Source of the DNA: Methyloversatilis sp. XJ19-49
GTDB lineage: Bacteria; Pseudomonadota; Gammaproteobacteria; Burkholderiales; Rhodocyclaceae
NCBI RefSeq assembly: GCF_024580145.1
Contig: NZ_JANINI010000011.1
Coordinates: forward strand, 90,153 to 154,152
Length of the DNA: 64,000 bases
Direction: 5' to 3'
The notes below the pieces were generated by a model. It worked only from the letters and a program-made list of their open reading frames with translations, had not been told where the DNA came from and did not search any database. Below are positions 1 through 8,337 of the stretch, one piece after another. Numbering within the stretch: the first letter of the stretch is position 1; every line of letters begins with the position of its first letter. A program made the position numbers and the translations under genes.

Positions 1-28
1 GCGGGGTTGCCGTCCCGGTCATGACCGA

Positions 29-946
29 TCAGTCGCTTTCGGCCCGCATCGCGAGCGCCGCTGCAGCGGCACGCGTTTCGACCCCGAGCTTTTCGTAGAC
101 GTGTTCGAGGTGCTTGTTCACGGTGCGCGGGCTCATGCCGAGGATGTCGCCGATGTCGCGGTTGGTCTTGCCCTTGGCCAGCCACGACAGCACCTCCGCT
201 TCGCGCGGCGTCAGTTGGGCGCCAGCGATGCGGGTGCTCGATTCGCCACGGCGGCGCACATCGAGCAGCAGCATGTGCTCGCCCAGCCCGACCGCGCCCA
301 GGCTGCGCGCGTAAAGCGAATTTTCGCCGCTTTCGCCGATCAGCTTTGCGTCGGTGCCCGGCTCGTCCGCCATGCGCGCAAGCTGGGCCAGCGACTCGCC
401 GGGCGGCGTATCGGACGCGTCGATACCGAACTGCGCGAGGCTGTCCGCGGCCCGCGGTGAGCGCCATGCGATGCGACCGAGCGCGTCGATCACCAGCACG
501 CCCAGCCCGGCCACATCCACCGCCTGGCGCGCGATGCGAACGGCTCGCGCATTGCGCACGTGAGCCGACAGTCGTGCCAGCACCTCCTCGACGCGCAGCG
601 GCTTGACCACGTAGTCGGTGCCGCCGGCGGTGAAACCTTCGACCACTTCCGCCGTGCCCGACAGGCCGGTCATGAAGATGACCGGCACATGCGACAGCCC
701 GGGCTCTTCGCGGATCAGGCGGCAGGTTTCGAAGCCGGACAGGCCCGGCATGACCGCATCCAGAAGGATGGCGTCGGGCACGACCAGTTCGAGCCGGGCC
801 AGCGCCGACTCGCCGTCATTGGCGATCAGCACCAGATAACCGGCCTGGGAGAGCGCCTCGCACAGGAAGCCGAGCGAATCCGGCGCGTCGTCCACCACCA
901 GCACGACCGGCTGATGAAATGGGGAATCATTGGACATGGGCATCAC
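29..946 (-). CDS. LuxR-family two-component response regulator
   Basis: A 305-residue regulator in three parts. A receiver domain (residues about 14-130) has the acidic pair VDD near residue 19, the phosphoacceptor Asp63 in LLDAVMPG and a VVKPL lysine motif. A PAS-like linker spans about 140-235. A C-terminal LuxR/NarL helix-turn-helix begins LTPREAEVLSWLAKGKTN. It should bind DNA when phosphorylated. The 5' end overlaps the 3' end of the upstream hybrid kinase gene, so the two are probably translationally coupled and form one signalling pair. The start may be GTG at 946, ATG at 943 or ATG at 937; the sequence does not decide between them. A likely target is the inverted repeat at 4592-4609 in front of the urea/amide transporter operon. 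Family assignment is firm; the ligand is inferred. Confidence 0.9.
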   Translation of the reverse strand: MMPMSNDSPFHQPVVLVVDDAPDSLGFLCEALSQAGYLVLIANDGESALARLELVVPDAILLDAVMPGLSGFETCRLIREEPGLSHVPVIFMTGLSGTAEVVEGFTAGGTDYVVKPLRVEEVLARLSAHVRNARAVRIARQAVDVAGLGVLVIDALGRIAWRSPRAADSLAQFGIDASDTPPGESLAQLARMADEPGTDAKLIGESGENSLYARSLGAVGLGEHMLLLDVRRRGESSTRIAGAQLTPREAEVLSWLAKGKTNRDIGDILGMSPRTVNKHLEHVYEKLGVETRAAAAALAMRAESD

Positions 947-3900
947 GTTGCAGCAATTCGGTGAAACGGATCAGGTCAAAACCATCGATTAGCTTTCGCA
1001 GCCGGCCGCAATCTTCGCGCGCCTCGTCCGACCGTTCCGCGATGGCATCGAGCAGTGTCGCGATGCCGTTCACGTGACCGAGACGCGACAGCCTGAGCAG
1101 CGCCGAGCGTTCCTCTTCGTCCAGCGCCCGCAAGGGTACATCGCCTGCGTCGTTGCGGGATGCAACATTCAGGGATTCCGGTTCATCGACGTGCCAGGTC
1201 AGGTCGAGCGCGTCGCGCAATTGTTCCAGCAGCTCCGACTCCATGACCGGCTTGGGTACGAAGCCGGCGCAGCCGGCGTTGCGCAGCAGTTCGCTGCGGT
1301 TGTCGAATACATTGGCTGACACCATGATGACCGGAATCGGCGCCCCGGCCATGTGTTGCAGGTGGCGGGCGGTTTCCCAGCCATCCATGCCGTCCATGTT
1401 GATGTCGAGCAGCACCACGTCGGGGCGCTGCAGCGCGACCCTTTCGAGCCCTTCGCGTCCGCTCGCCGCCTCGTCGATGCCGAAACCGAGCGGCAGCAAC
1501 ATGGCCGCCAGCATGTGGCGCTGCGTGGCGTCGTCGTCGATCAGCAGCACGCGCCGGCGCTCGCCGTCGTAACCGATGACCTGGCGCGTCGGTCTGACCT
1601 TGGTCGGCACCGACAGGTATTCCGGCAGGTAGAGGCGCAGCCGGAACGTACTGCCACGACCCGGTTCGCTCTCCAGCGTCAGTTCGCCGCCCATCAGCGA
1701 AGTGAGCATGCGGCTGATGGTCAGGCCGAGACCGGCCCCGGGTTCGGCCTGACCGCGGCCCGAACTGCTGCGCTCGAACGGCACGAAGATGCGCGCATGA
1801 TCTTCCTGTGCGATGCCGGGCCCGGTATCGGCCACTTCGAATCGCGCCACTTCCATGCGGTAGTCGATGCGCAGCACCACTTCGCCGCGCGACGTGAATT
1901 TCACCGCATTGGCCAGCAGGTTGATCAGCACCTGGCGTAGCCGCTTCACGTCCACCCGCACGTAGTCGGGCATGCGGCCGGTGGTTTCGATGCGAAAGCG
2001 CAGACCCTTGCGCACTGCCTGAGGCTCGAACATCTTTGCCAGATCATCGAGCAGTTCGCGCATCGGCATCGGTGACGGATCGAGCCGCAGCTTGCCGGCT
2101 TCGATGCGGGCGAGGTCGAGCAGGCCGTCGATCAGCCCCAGCAGGTGTTCGCCGCTGCGCAGGATGGTGCCGAGCGCGCGCCGTTGGGTATCGATCTGGG
2201 TCAGCGCACCCGTCGCTGGCGCGCCTTTGGCAGCGCCAGCCTGCGCAAGCGATCCCTGTCCAAGCTCGCGCAGCAGGATCTGCGCATAGCCGAGAATGCT
2301 GTTCAGCGGCGTGCGCAGTTCGTGACTGATGCCGGTCACATAGCGCGTTTTCGCGAGGTTGGCTGATTCGGCGGAATCCTTCGCCTTCTGCAAGGCGAGG
2401 TCCGTCTTGCGGTGGGCGTCCACCTCTCGCATCAGCAGCTGGTTCTGCCGGTTCGACTCGTCCTGCGCCAGGCGCCGGCTTTCGGAGCCGAGCACGATCC
2501 ACCATGCGCACACCGCGCACAGCAGCACCAGCAGCGCGAAAGTCTTGAGCAAGCTCAGCAGCAGGGATTCGCGCGCCGACGCGTACAGATCCGCAACCAC
2601 CGCCTCCTGGTAATACACGACGCCAAAGATGACCGCCAGCAGCGCAGTCAACGACAGGAACACGACCAGGAAGTGGCCGATCCGGAAATTGACCCGGTGC
2701 GCCAGCCGCATCGGCAGGATGGCGTCGAGCACGGCACGCAGCTGGTCGGCAGCGCTCGCGTCGGTCTTGCAGCGGTCGTGGCAGCGCGATTCCAGCGTGC
2801 AGCACAGTGAGCAGATCGGCTGCCCGTAGGCCGGACAGTAGGCCATGTCTTCCGATTCGAAGCTGTTCTCGCAGACGTGACAGGTCACGGACTGACCCGG
2901 ACGCCACTGCATCGTGCTGCGCCGTGCGATGTAGTAGCGGCCGCGCGTCGCCCAGGCGATCAGCGGCGCAATGACGAAGGCGGTGGCGAGCGAAATGATC
3001 GGCGAGAACGCCTGCGCCGCATCGCCCATCCAGCCGGTGTAGGCCAGCACCGACACGACGGTGGCGATCGCCATCGACCCCAGCCCGACCGGATTGATTT
3101 CATACAGATGGGCGCGCTTGAATTCGATGTGCGACGGCGACAGGCCGAGCGGCTTGTTCACCACGAGGTCGGCCACCAGTGCGCCGACCCACGCGATGGC
3201 GAGGTTGGCGTACAGACCCAGCACGTGCTCCAGCGCCTCGAACACGCCTAGCAGCATCAGCAGCAGGGCGATCACCACATTGAATACCAGCCATACGACG
3301 CGGCCCGGGTGGCTATGCGTCAGCCGGGCGAAGAAATTCGACCAGGCGAGCGATCCGGCGTAGGCGTTGGTCACATTGATTTTGAGTTGCGACACGATGA
3401 CGAAGACGACGGTCACCGCCAGCACGACCGCCGGAGAATCGAACACATAGCCGTAGCCGGCCAGATACATCTGCGTCGGTTCGAGCGCACGGTCGGCCGG
3501 CACCATGGCCTGCAGCGCGAGAAAGGCGAGAAAGGCGCCGCCCAGCATCTTGACCATGCCGGGCACGATCCAGCCCGGGCCTGCAATCAGCACGGCCGCC
3601 CACCAGCGGTAGCGGTTCTCGCGGCTCTTTTCCGGCAGGAAGCGCAGGTAATCCACCTGTTCGCCGATCTGCACCACCAGCGAAATGGCCACGGTGGAGG
3701 CGGCACCGAACATCAGCCAGTCGAAGTCGCTGTTGCCGGACGTACGGCCACTCATGCTTGTGAAATCGCGAAACATTTCCGGCGCCTGCAGCCACACGGC
3801 GATGTAAGGCAGCACCAGCAGCACGATCCACACCGGCTGCGTCCACAGCTGGATGCGGCTGATCAGCGTCACGCCGTGGATCACCAGCGGAATCACCACC

Positions 3901-4376
3901 ACCGCGCACAGCAGATAGGCCCACGCGAGCGGCATGCCGAAATACAGCTCGAACGCCAGCGCCATGATGGCCGCCTCGATGGCGAAGAAGATGAAGGTGA
4001 AGCTGGCGTAGACGAGCGAGGTGATCGTCGAGCCCAGATAGCCGAAGCCGGCGCCGCGCGTCAGCAGATCCATATCGACGCCGTACTTGGCGGCGCAGTA
4101 GCTGATGGGCAGGCCGGTCAGGAAGGTGATCAGGCCGACGAACAGGATGGCCCACAGTGCATTCGTGAAGCCGTAGTTCAGCGCAATTGCGCCGCCGATG
4201 GCTTCCAGCGCGAGAAAGGACACTGCACCGAAGGCGGTGTTGGCGACCCGCCATTCCGACCATTTGCGGAAGCTGCGCGGCGTGTAGCGCAGCGCATAGT
4301 CCTCGAGCGTTTCGGTAGCGACCCAGGTGTTGTAGTCGCGACGGATCTTGAAAATCTGCTGGGTGGCTTCTGACAT
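927..4376 (-). CDS. NCS1-type permease fused to hybrid histidine kinase
   Basis: A 1149-residue membrane sensor. Residues about 1-480 are a full multi-span transporter of the nucleobase:cation symporter-1 type. A cysteine-rich patch near residue 497 (CHVC, then repeated CxxC pairs) resembles a small zinc site. Two more membrane spans follow, then a helical linker, a HisKA domain with the phospho-His in SHELRTPLNS near residue 681, a HATPase domain, a receiver domain with Asp in LLDINMDG near residue 988, and about 80 helical C-terminal residues. Transporter-kinase fusions are known (CbrA uses a sodium/solute symporter), but NCS1 fusions are much less discussed. Divergence from the urea/amide operon suggests urea, an amide or a nucleobase-like compound as signal. 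An in-frame extension to 4631 exists. ATG 4376 is preferred because the N-terminus there looks like the family, although it lacks a clear Shine-Dalgarno. Confidence 0.9.
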   Translation of the reverse strand: MSEATQQIFKIRRDYNTWVATETLEDYALRYTPRSFRKWSEWRVANTAFGAVSFLALEAIGGAIALNYGFTNALWAILFVGLITFLTGLPISYCAAKYGVDMDLLTRGAGFGYLGSTITSLVYASFTFIFFAIEAAIMALAFELYFGMPLAWAYLLCAVVVIPLVIHGVTLISRIQLWTQPVWIVLLVLPYIAVWLQAPEMFRDFTSMSGRTSGNSDFDWLMFGAASTVAISLVVQIGEQVDYLRFLPEKSRENRYRWWAAVLIAGPGWIVPGMVKMLGGAFLAFLALQAMVPADRALEPTQMYLAGYGYVFDSPAVVLAVTVVFVIVSQLKINVTNAYAGSLAWSNFFARLTHSHPGRVVWLVFNVVIALLLMLLGVFEALEHVLGLYANLAIAWVGALVADLVVNKPLGLSPSHIEFKRAHLYEINPVGLGSMAIATVVSVLAYTGWMGDAAQAFSPIISLATAFVIAPLIAWATRGRYYIARRSTMQWRPGQSVTCHVCENSFESEDMAYCPAYGQPICSLCCTLESRCHDRCKTDASAADQLRAVLDAILPMRLAHRVNFRIGHFLVVFLSLTALLAVIFGVVYYQEAVVADLYASARESLLLSLLKTFALLVLLCAVCAWWIVLGSESRRLAQDESNRQNQLLMREVDAHRKTDLALQKAKDSAESANLAKTRYVTGISHELRTPLNSILGYAQILLRELGQGSLAQAGAAKGAPATGALTQIDTQRRALGTILRSGEHLLGLIDGLLDLARIEAGKLRLDPSPMPMRELLDDLAKMFEPQAVRKGLRFRIETTGRMPDYVRVDVKRLRQVLINLLANAVKFTSRGEVVLRIDYRMEVARFEVADTGPGIAQEDHARIFVPFERSSSGRGQAEPGAGLGLTISRMLTSLMGGELTLESEPGRGSTFRLRLYLPEYLSVPTKVRPTRQVIGYDGERRRVLLIDDDATQRHMLAAMLLPLGFGIDEAASGREGLERVALQRPDVVLLDINMDGMDGWETARHLQHMAGAPIPVIMVSANVFDNRSELLRNAGCAGFVPKPVMESELLEQLRDALDLTWHVDEPESLNVASRNDAGDVPLRALDEEERSALLRLSRLGHVNGIATLLDAIAERSDEAREDCGRLRKLIDGFDLIRFTELLQRDAHVQ

Positions 4377-4419
4377 CGGATCGGGCGGCTGGGGGTCTGC
4401 CCGACGCATGCAAGAAACG

Positions 4420-4452
4420 CTCCGGGCAAGGTGCACGAGCACCTGCCCGGAG
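4420..4452. repeat. Strong hairpin in the divergent intergenic region
   Basis: Arms CTCCGGGCA and TGCCCGGAG, continued by GGTGC/GCACC around an ACGA loop with one bulged A, give about 14 paired bases. It lies 44 bp upstream of the kinase start codon. Read on the minus strand it is followed by GTTTCTT, a weak U-rich run, so it could attenuate kinase transcription. Function is inferred. Confidence 0.55.
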
Positions 4453-4486
4453 AACAAGGTACAGCTTCCCTCCACGCCGCCGAAAG

Positions 4487-4522
4487 CGCACCAGAACAGT
4501 GCATGAGCCACTTGGTGGTGCA
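4487..4522 (+). promoter_or_regulatory. Candidate NtrC-type sites upstream of urtA
   Basis: CGCACCA-GAA-CAGTGCA at 4487-4503 resembles the NtrC consensus TGCACCA-N3-TGGTGCA (11 of 14 half-site bases). A second, weaker site ends in an exact TGGTGCA half at 4516-4522. No convincing sigma54 -24/-12 element was found between here and urtA. General nitrogen control of the operon is therefore possible but unproven. Confidence 0.35.
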
Positions 4523-4591
4523 GTGCGTCAGCGCAGGACTTCACCTTAGCACCGAACGCTGCGCATCCCGAGTGTTGCGCAGCGTACTCAC

Positions 4592-4609
4592 ATACGTCGA
4601 TTGACGTAT
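4592..4609. promoter_or_regulatory. Inverted repeat ATACGTC-GATT-GACGTAT, candidate operator
   Basis: A perfect 7-bp inverted repeat with a 4-bp spacer, centred in the 366-bp gap between the kinase gene (minus) and urtA (plus). Its position suits control of both divergent promoters. Palindromes of this size with TACGT-like half-sites fit LuxR/NarL-type response regulators, so the regulator at 29-946 is the obvious candidate. The binding is inferred. Confidence 0.5.
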
Positions 4610-4642
4610 TCCGGCTACGCACCCCCGGCAACTACTTTTCGG

Positions 4643-4671
4643 ACCGCAGCGACCGGTTGCGGTGCACCGCA
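4643..4671 (+). repeat. Overlapping hairpins ahead of urtA, including a 14-bp palindrome
   Basis: ACCGCAGC at 4643-4650 can pair with GTTGCGGT at 4656-4663. The perfect palindrome TGCGGTGCACCGCA at 4658-4671 competes for the same bases. No T-run follows, so this is not an intrinsic terminator. It may be an operator or a structured leader. Confidence 0.4.
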
Positions 4672-4742
4672 CAAAAGTGAATCAACGGCCAATACCGGAT
4701 CGCCTGAAGCTCCCCAACCCGTCCCCGCTCAGGAGAAAAGAT

Positions 4743-6017
4743 ATGGCTGACAAGAAAGACCCGATCCAGACGCCGCTTACCGACGAACAGCGCCGCAAGG
4801 TGCTGATGGGCATGGCCGCGATGCCTGCGATGATGATGCCCGGCATGGCGCTGGCCCAGGCTGCGCAGTTCCCGACGGCCAAGGTGAACACCAGCAAGCT
4901 GGCGGTGACGGATACCGAGGTCGTCGTGGGTCAGCTGCATTCGGCGACCGGCACCATGGCCATTTCCGAAACCGGTTCGATCCAGGCCGAACAGCTGGCG
5001 ATCGACCAGATCAATGCGATGGGCGGCGTGCTCGGCCGCAAGATCCGCGTGATCAAGGAAGACGGCGCATCCGACTGGCCGACCTTTGCCGAGAAATCGA
5101 AGAAGCTGCTGGTGCAGGACAAGGTCGCATGCGTGTTCGGCTGCTGGACGTCGGCTTCGCGCAAGGCGGTGCTGCCGATCTTCGAAAAAGAGAACGGCAT
5201 GCTGTACTACCCGACGTTCTACGAAGGACTGGAACAGTCGAAGAACGTGATCTACACGGGTCAGGAAGCCACGCAGCAGATCCTGTACGGCCTCGACTGG
5301 GCAGCGAAGGAGAAGAAGGCCAAGACCTTCTTCCTGGTCGGTTCGGACTACATCTGGCCGCGCACCTCGATGAAGATCGCGCGCAAGCACATCGAATCCG
5401 TTGCCAAGCTGGGCAAGGTCGCCGGCGAAGAGTACTACCCGCTCGGCCACACCAATTTCAACTCGCTGATCAACAAGATCAAGCTGGCCAAGCCGGACTG
5501 CATCTTCGCTGCCGTGGTCGGCGGCTCGAACGTTGCCTTCTACAAGCAGCTGAAGGCCGCCGGCATCACGGCGGACAAGCAGTTCCTGCTGACCATTTCG
5601 GTGACCGAAGACGAAGTGCTGGGCATCGGCGGTGAAAACATCGCCGGCTTCTACTCGTCGATGAAGTACTTCCAGTCGCTCGACAATGCCAACAACAAGG
5701 CTTTCGTCGAGGCATTCAAGAAGGCCTACGGTCCGAAGTCGGTGATCGGCGACGTGACCCAGGCCGGCTATCTCGGCCCGTGGATCTGGAAGGCGACGGT
5801 CGAGAAGGCGGGCAGTTTCGATGTCGACAAGATCGCCGCCGCCTCCGGTGGCATCGAGTTGAAGACCGCGCCCGAAGGCTACGTGAAGGTGCATGAAAAC
5901 CATCACCTGTGGAGCAAGGCGCGCATCGGCCAGGCGCAACTCGACGGCCAGTTCAAGGTGGTCGCCGAGTCGCCCGAACTGATCGAACCGAACCCCTTCC
6001 CCAAGGGTTACCAGTAA
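4743..6017 (+). CDS. urtA: Urea/short-chain amide ABC transporter substrate-binding protein
   Basis: A 424-residue periplasmic binding protein of the UrtA/FmdD family, first gene of urtABCDE-fmdAB-porin. The ATG at 4743 has AGGAGAAA 5 nt upstream and is preferred over an upstream in-frame start at 4662. The N-terminus has a twin-arginine-like signal (EQRRKVLMG, then a Met/Ala-rich core ending ALAQ), so export may be Tat-dependent. Family hallmarks include DGASDWPTFAEK, FGCWTSASRKAVLP, YYPTFYEGLEQS and the C-terminal EPNPFPKG. It delivers substrate to UrtBC. In Methylophilus the homologous FmdDEF system takes up short-chain amides and urea, and the linked formamidase favours the same range here. 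The true substrate cannot be read from the sequence. Confidence 0.92.
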   Translation: MADKKDPIQTPLTDEQRRKVLMGMAAMPAMMMPGMALAQAAQFPTAKVNTSKLAVTDTEVVVGQLHSATGTMAISETGSIQAEQLAIDQINAMGGVLGRKIRVIKEDGASDWPTFAEKSKKLLVQDKVACVFGCWTSASRKAVLPIFEKENGMLYYPTFYEGLEQSKNVIYTGQEATQQILYGLDWAAKEKKAKTFFLVGSDYIWPRTSMKIARKHIESVAKLGKVAGEEYYPLGHTNFNSLINKIKLAKPDCIFAAVVGGSNVAFYKQLKAAGITADKQFLLTISVTEDEVLGIGGENIAGFYSSMKYFQSLDNANNKAFVEAFKKAYGPKSVIGDVTQAGYLGPWIWKATVEKAGSFDVDKIAAASGGIELKTAPEGYVKVHENHHLWSKARIGQAQLDGQFKVVAESPELIEPNPFPKGYQ

Positions 6018-6027
6018 GCCGGACGGT

Positions 6028-6061
6028 CCGGGGTCCGTGCGTCTCCTCGCACGGGCTCCGG
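6028..6061 (+). repeat. Stable stem-loop after urtA
   Basis: CCGGGGTCCGTGC pairs with GCACGGGCTCCGG (13 pairs, two G-U) around an 8-nt loop, directly after the urtA stop. There is no T-run. Such hairpins after binding-protein genes commonly protect the upstream mRNA and lower expression of the permease genes; that role is inferred. Confidence 0.6.
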
Positions 6062-6138
6062 CCCCGCCCAGGACGTATCCACAAGCGTTCATCGGCCCAC
6101 GACCTTCATTTGTGAATACCCCCTAGCCGGAGATCACC

Positions 6139-7053
6139 ATGTCACTGACCGACATCATGAACATCACCCTGATGCAGGGTTTCGCAGGCCTCAGCCTGTT
6201 TTCGGTGCTGCTGCTGATGGGCCTCGGGCTGGCCATCATCTTCGGCCAGATGGGCGTGATCAACATGGCGCATGGCGAATTCATGACCATCGGCGCCTAC
6301 ACGATCTACATGTTTTCCTCGCTGACCGAGACCTTCCTGCCGGGTTTCGCGTCGATGTACTTCCCGTTTGCCATCGTGGCGGCATTCTGCATCGCCTTCG
6401 TCTTCGGCTGGTTCATCGAGTGGGCGCTGATACGACACCTGTACAAGCGTCCGCTCGACACGCTGCTCGCCACCTGGGGCCTGTCGCTGGCCATGCAGCA
6501 GACCTTCCGTTCGACCTTCGGCGCACGTGAAGTGAGTCCGACGCTGCCCGACTGGCTGCTCGGCTCCTGGGCACCGGCAGAAGGCCTCGACATCCCGATC
6601 AATGGTCTGTTCGTGCTCGCGCTGACCGCACTGGTGACCGGCGGCGTACTGCTCGCCCTGTACCGCTCGCGCTGGGGCTTGCGTGTGCGTGCCACGGTTG
6701 CCAACCGCCCGATGGCCAACGCCACCGGCATCAACACCAGCCGCACCGACCGTCTGACATTCGCCATCGGTTGCGGCATCGCCGGCGTCGCCGGAGCGGC
6801 CTTCACGACGATCGGCTCGACCGGTCCGACCAGCGGTTCGCTGTACATCGTCGATGCCTTCCTGGTGGTGACCTTCGGCGGCGCAGGCAGCCTGCTCGGC
6901 ACCGTGGCTTCGGCTTTCGGAATCGCCCAGACGCAATCGATCGCCGAGTTCTTCATGACCGGCTCGATGGCCAAGGTGCTCACGCTGATGATGATCGTGA
7001 CCATCCTGATGCTGCGTCCGCAAGGCCTCTTTGCTTCGAAGATCCGCCGCTGA
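6139..7053 (+). CDS. urtB: Urea/amide ABC transporter permease UrtB
   Basis: A 304-residue inner-membrane permease of the branched-chain amino acid/urea (LivH/UrtB) family with about eight hydrophobic spans. The family-typical segment GQMGVINMAHGEFMTIGAY is present near residues 35-53. The start has GGAG at the usual distance. It forms the membrane channel with UrtC. It lies 121 nt after urtA, a gap that holds a stable stem-loop, so its level is probably below that of the binding protein. Confidence 0.93.
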   Translation: MSLTDIMNITLMQGFAGLSLFSVLLLMGLGLAIIFGQMGVINMAHGEFMTIGAYTIYMFSSLTETFLPGFASMYFPFAIVAAFCIAFVFGWFIEWALIRHLYKRPLDTLLATWGLSLAMQQTFRSTFGAREVSPTLPDWLLGSWAPAEGLDIPINGLFVLALTALVTGGVLLALYRSRWGLRVRATVANRPMANATGINTSRTDRLTFAIGCGIAGVAGAAFTTIGSTGPTSGSLYIVDAFLVVTFGGAGSLLGTVASAFGIAQTQSIAEFFMTGSMAKVLTLMMIVTILMLRPQGLFASKIRR

Positions 7054-7102
7054 GTCCGGCTGCGCTCCGACCCCCGAATACCCACGATCCAAGGAGAACC
7101 CA

Positions 7103-8320
7103 ATGGACTCAATCAAGAGCTGGCTGGCACGTAGCGGAATGGGAAGCGTGCTGATACTGGCGCTGATCATCATCGTCGTGTTCCCGCTGACGATGGACCT
7201 GTTCCGCCTGAACCTGGTCGGCAAATACCTCACCTACGCCTTCGTCGCCGTCGGCCTGGTCATGCTGTGGGGCTACGGCGGCGTGCTCAGCCTCGGCCAG
7301 GGCGTGTTCTTCGGCCTCGGCGGCTACATGATGGCGATGTTCATGAAGCTGGAGGCATCCGACCCGGAAACCACCAAGATCCAGAGCACGCCGGGCATTC
7401 CGGACTTCATGGACTGGAACCAGATCACCGAGCTGCCGCTGTGGTGGGAGCCGTTCCGACACCTGCCGCTGGCGTTGCTGGCGGTATTGCTGATCCCCAC
7501 GCTGCTGGCCTTCATCATCAGTTTCGCGATGTTCCGGCGCCGGGTCGGCGGCGTGTATTTCGCCATCATCACGCAGGCGGTCTGCCTGATCCTGACCGTG
7601 CTCATCGTCGGCCAGCAGGGCTACACCGGCGGTGTCAATGGCATCACCGACCTGAAGACCATCCTCGGCTGGGACACGCGGACCGACGAAGCCAAGTACA
7701 TCCTGTACTTCGTCAATGCCGGACTGCTGATCGCCTCCATCCTGCTGTGCCGCTGGATCCAGCTTAGCAAGCTCGGCACGCTGCTGCTGGCGATGCGCGA
7801 CAAGGAAGACCGCGTGCGCTTCTCCGGCTACGACGTGTCGATGTTCAAGGTGTTCGCCTTCTGCCTCGCCGCGATGCTGTCGGCAATCGGCGGCGCGATG
7901 TTCGTGCTTCAGGTCGGCTTCATGTCGCCGTCGCTGGTCGGCATCGTGCCGTCGATCGAAATGGTCATCTTCGCGGCGGTCGGCGGCCGCATGTCGCTGG
8001 TCGGTGCGGTGTATGGCGCGCTGCTGGTCAATTTCGGCAAGACCTACTTTTCCGAAAGCTTTCCCGACCTGTGGCTGTTCCTGATGGCTGCGCTGTTCAT
8101 CGGCGTCGTGCTCGCCTTCCCGAACGGACTGGCCGGCCTGTACGAAAGCCACGTCAAGCCGCGCCTGGGCAAGCGCAAGGACAAGCCCGCTGCCGGCACC
8201 GACAGCACACCGTCGTCCGACGCCCCGCCCGCCACCCCGCTGCACAGCGGCGCTCCGCACGGCGGCAAGCCGCTGGCCCGCACCGCACTGCCTGACGGCG
8301 TGCAGGGCACATCCGCCTGA
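7103..8320 (+). CDS. urtC: Urea/amide ABC transporter permease UrtC
   Basis: A 405-residue LivM/UrtC-type permease with about ten hydrophobic segments. It contains LWGYGGVLSLGQGVFFGLGG near residue 55, the signature of this family. ATG 7103 follows AAGGAGAA and is chosen over an in-frame start at 7031 that overlaps urtB. The last roughly 45 residues form a Lys/Pro/Ala/Ser-rich tail rather than a membrane segment. The tail is probably cytoplasmic and of unknown role. Confidence 0.92.
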   Translation: MDSIKSWLARSGMGSVLILALIIIVVFPLTMDLFRLNLVGKYLTYAFVAVGLVMLWGYGGVLSLGQGVFFGLGGYMMAMFMKLEASDPETTKIQSTPGIPDFMDWNQITELPLWWEPFRHLPLALLAVLLIPTLLAFIISFAMFRRRVGGVYFAIITQAVCLILTVLIVGQQGYTGGVNGITDLKTILGWDTRTDEAKYILYFVNAGLLIASILLCRWIQLSKLGTLLLAMRDKEDRVRFSGYDVSMFKVFAFCLAAMLSAIGGAMFVLQVGFMSPSLVGIVPSIEMVIFAAVGGRMSLVGAVYGALLVNFGKTYFSESFPDLWLFLMAALFIGVVLAFPNGLAGLYESHVKPRLGKRKDKPAAGTDSTPSSDAPPATPLHSGAPHGGKPLARTALPDGVQGTSA

Positions 8321-8337
8321 TCCGAACGGAGACCGAC

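Noticed and set aside
4431..4443. GGTGC-ACGA-GCACC as an NtrC site
   Set aside because: The half-sites are in the reverse order (GGTGC first), unlike the NtrC palindrome; it is better explained as part of the hairpin.
4377..4631. N-terminal extension of the permease-kinase to 4631
   Set aside because: The extra 85 residues are Cys/Ala/His-rich, unlike any permease N-terminus, and run through the intergenic hairpin, the NtrC-like sites and the operator palindrome.
4632..6092. Long minus-strand frame opposite urtA (486 codons)
   Set aside because: It mirrors the codon pattern of urtA, has no recognisable domain and lies wholly opposite a well-supported gene; a high-GC shadow frame.
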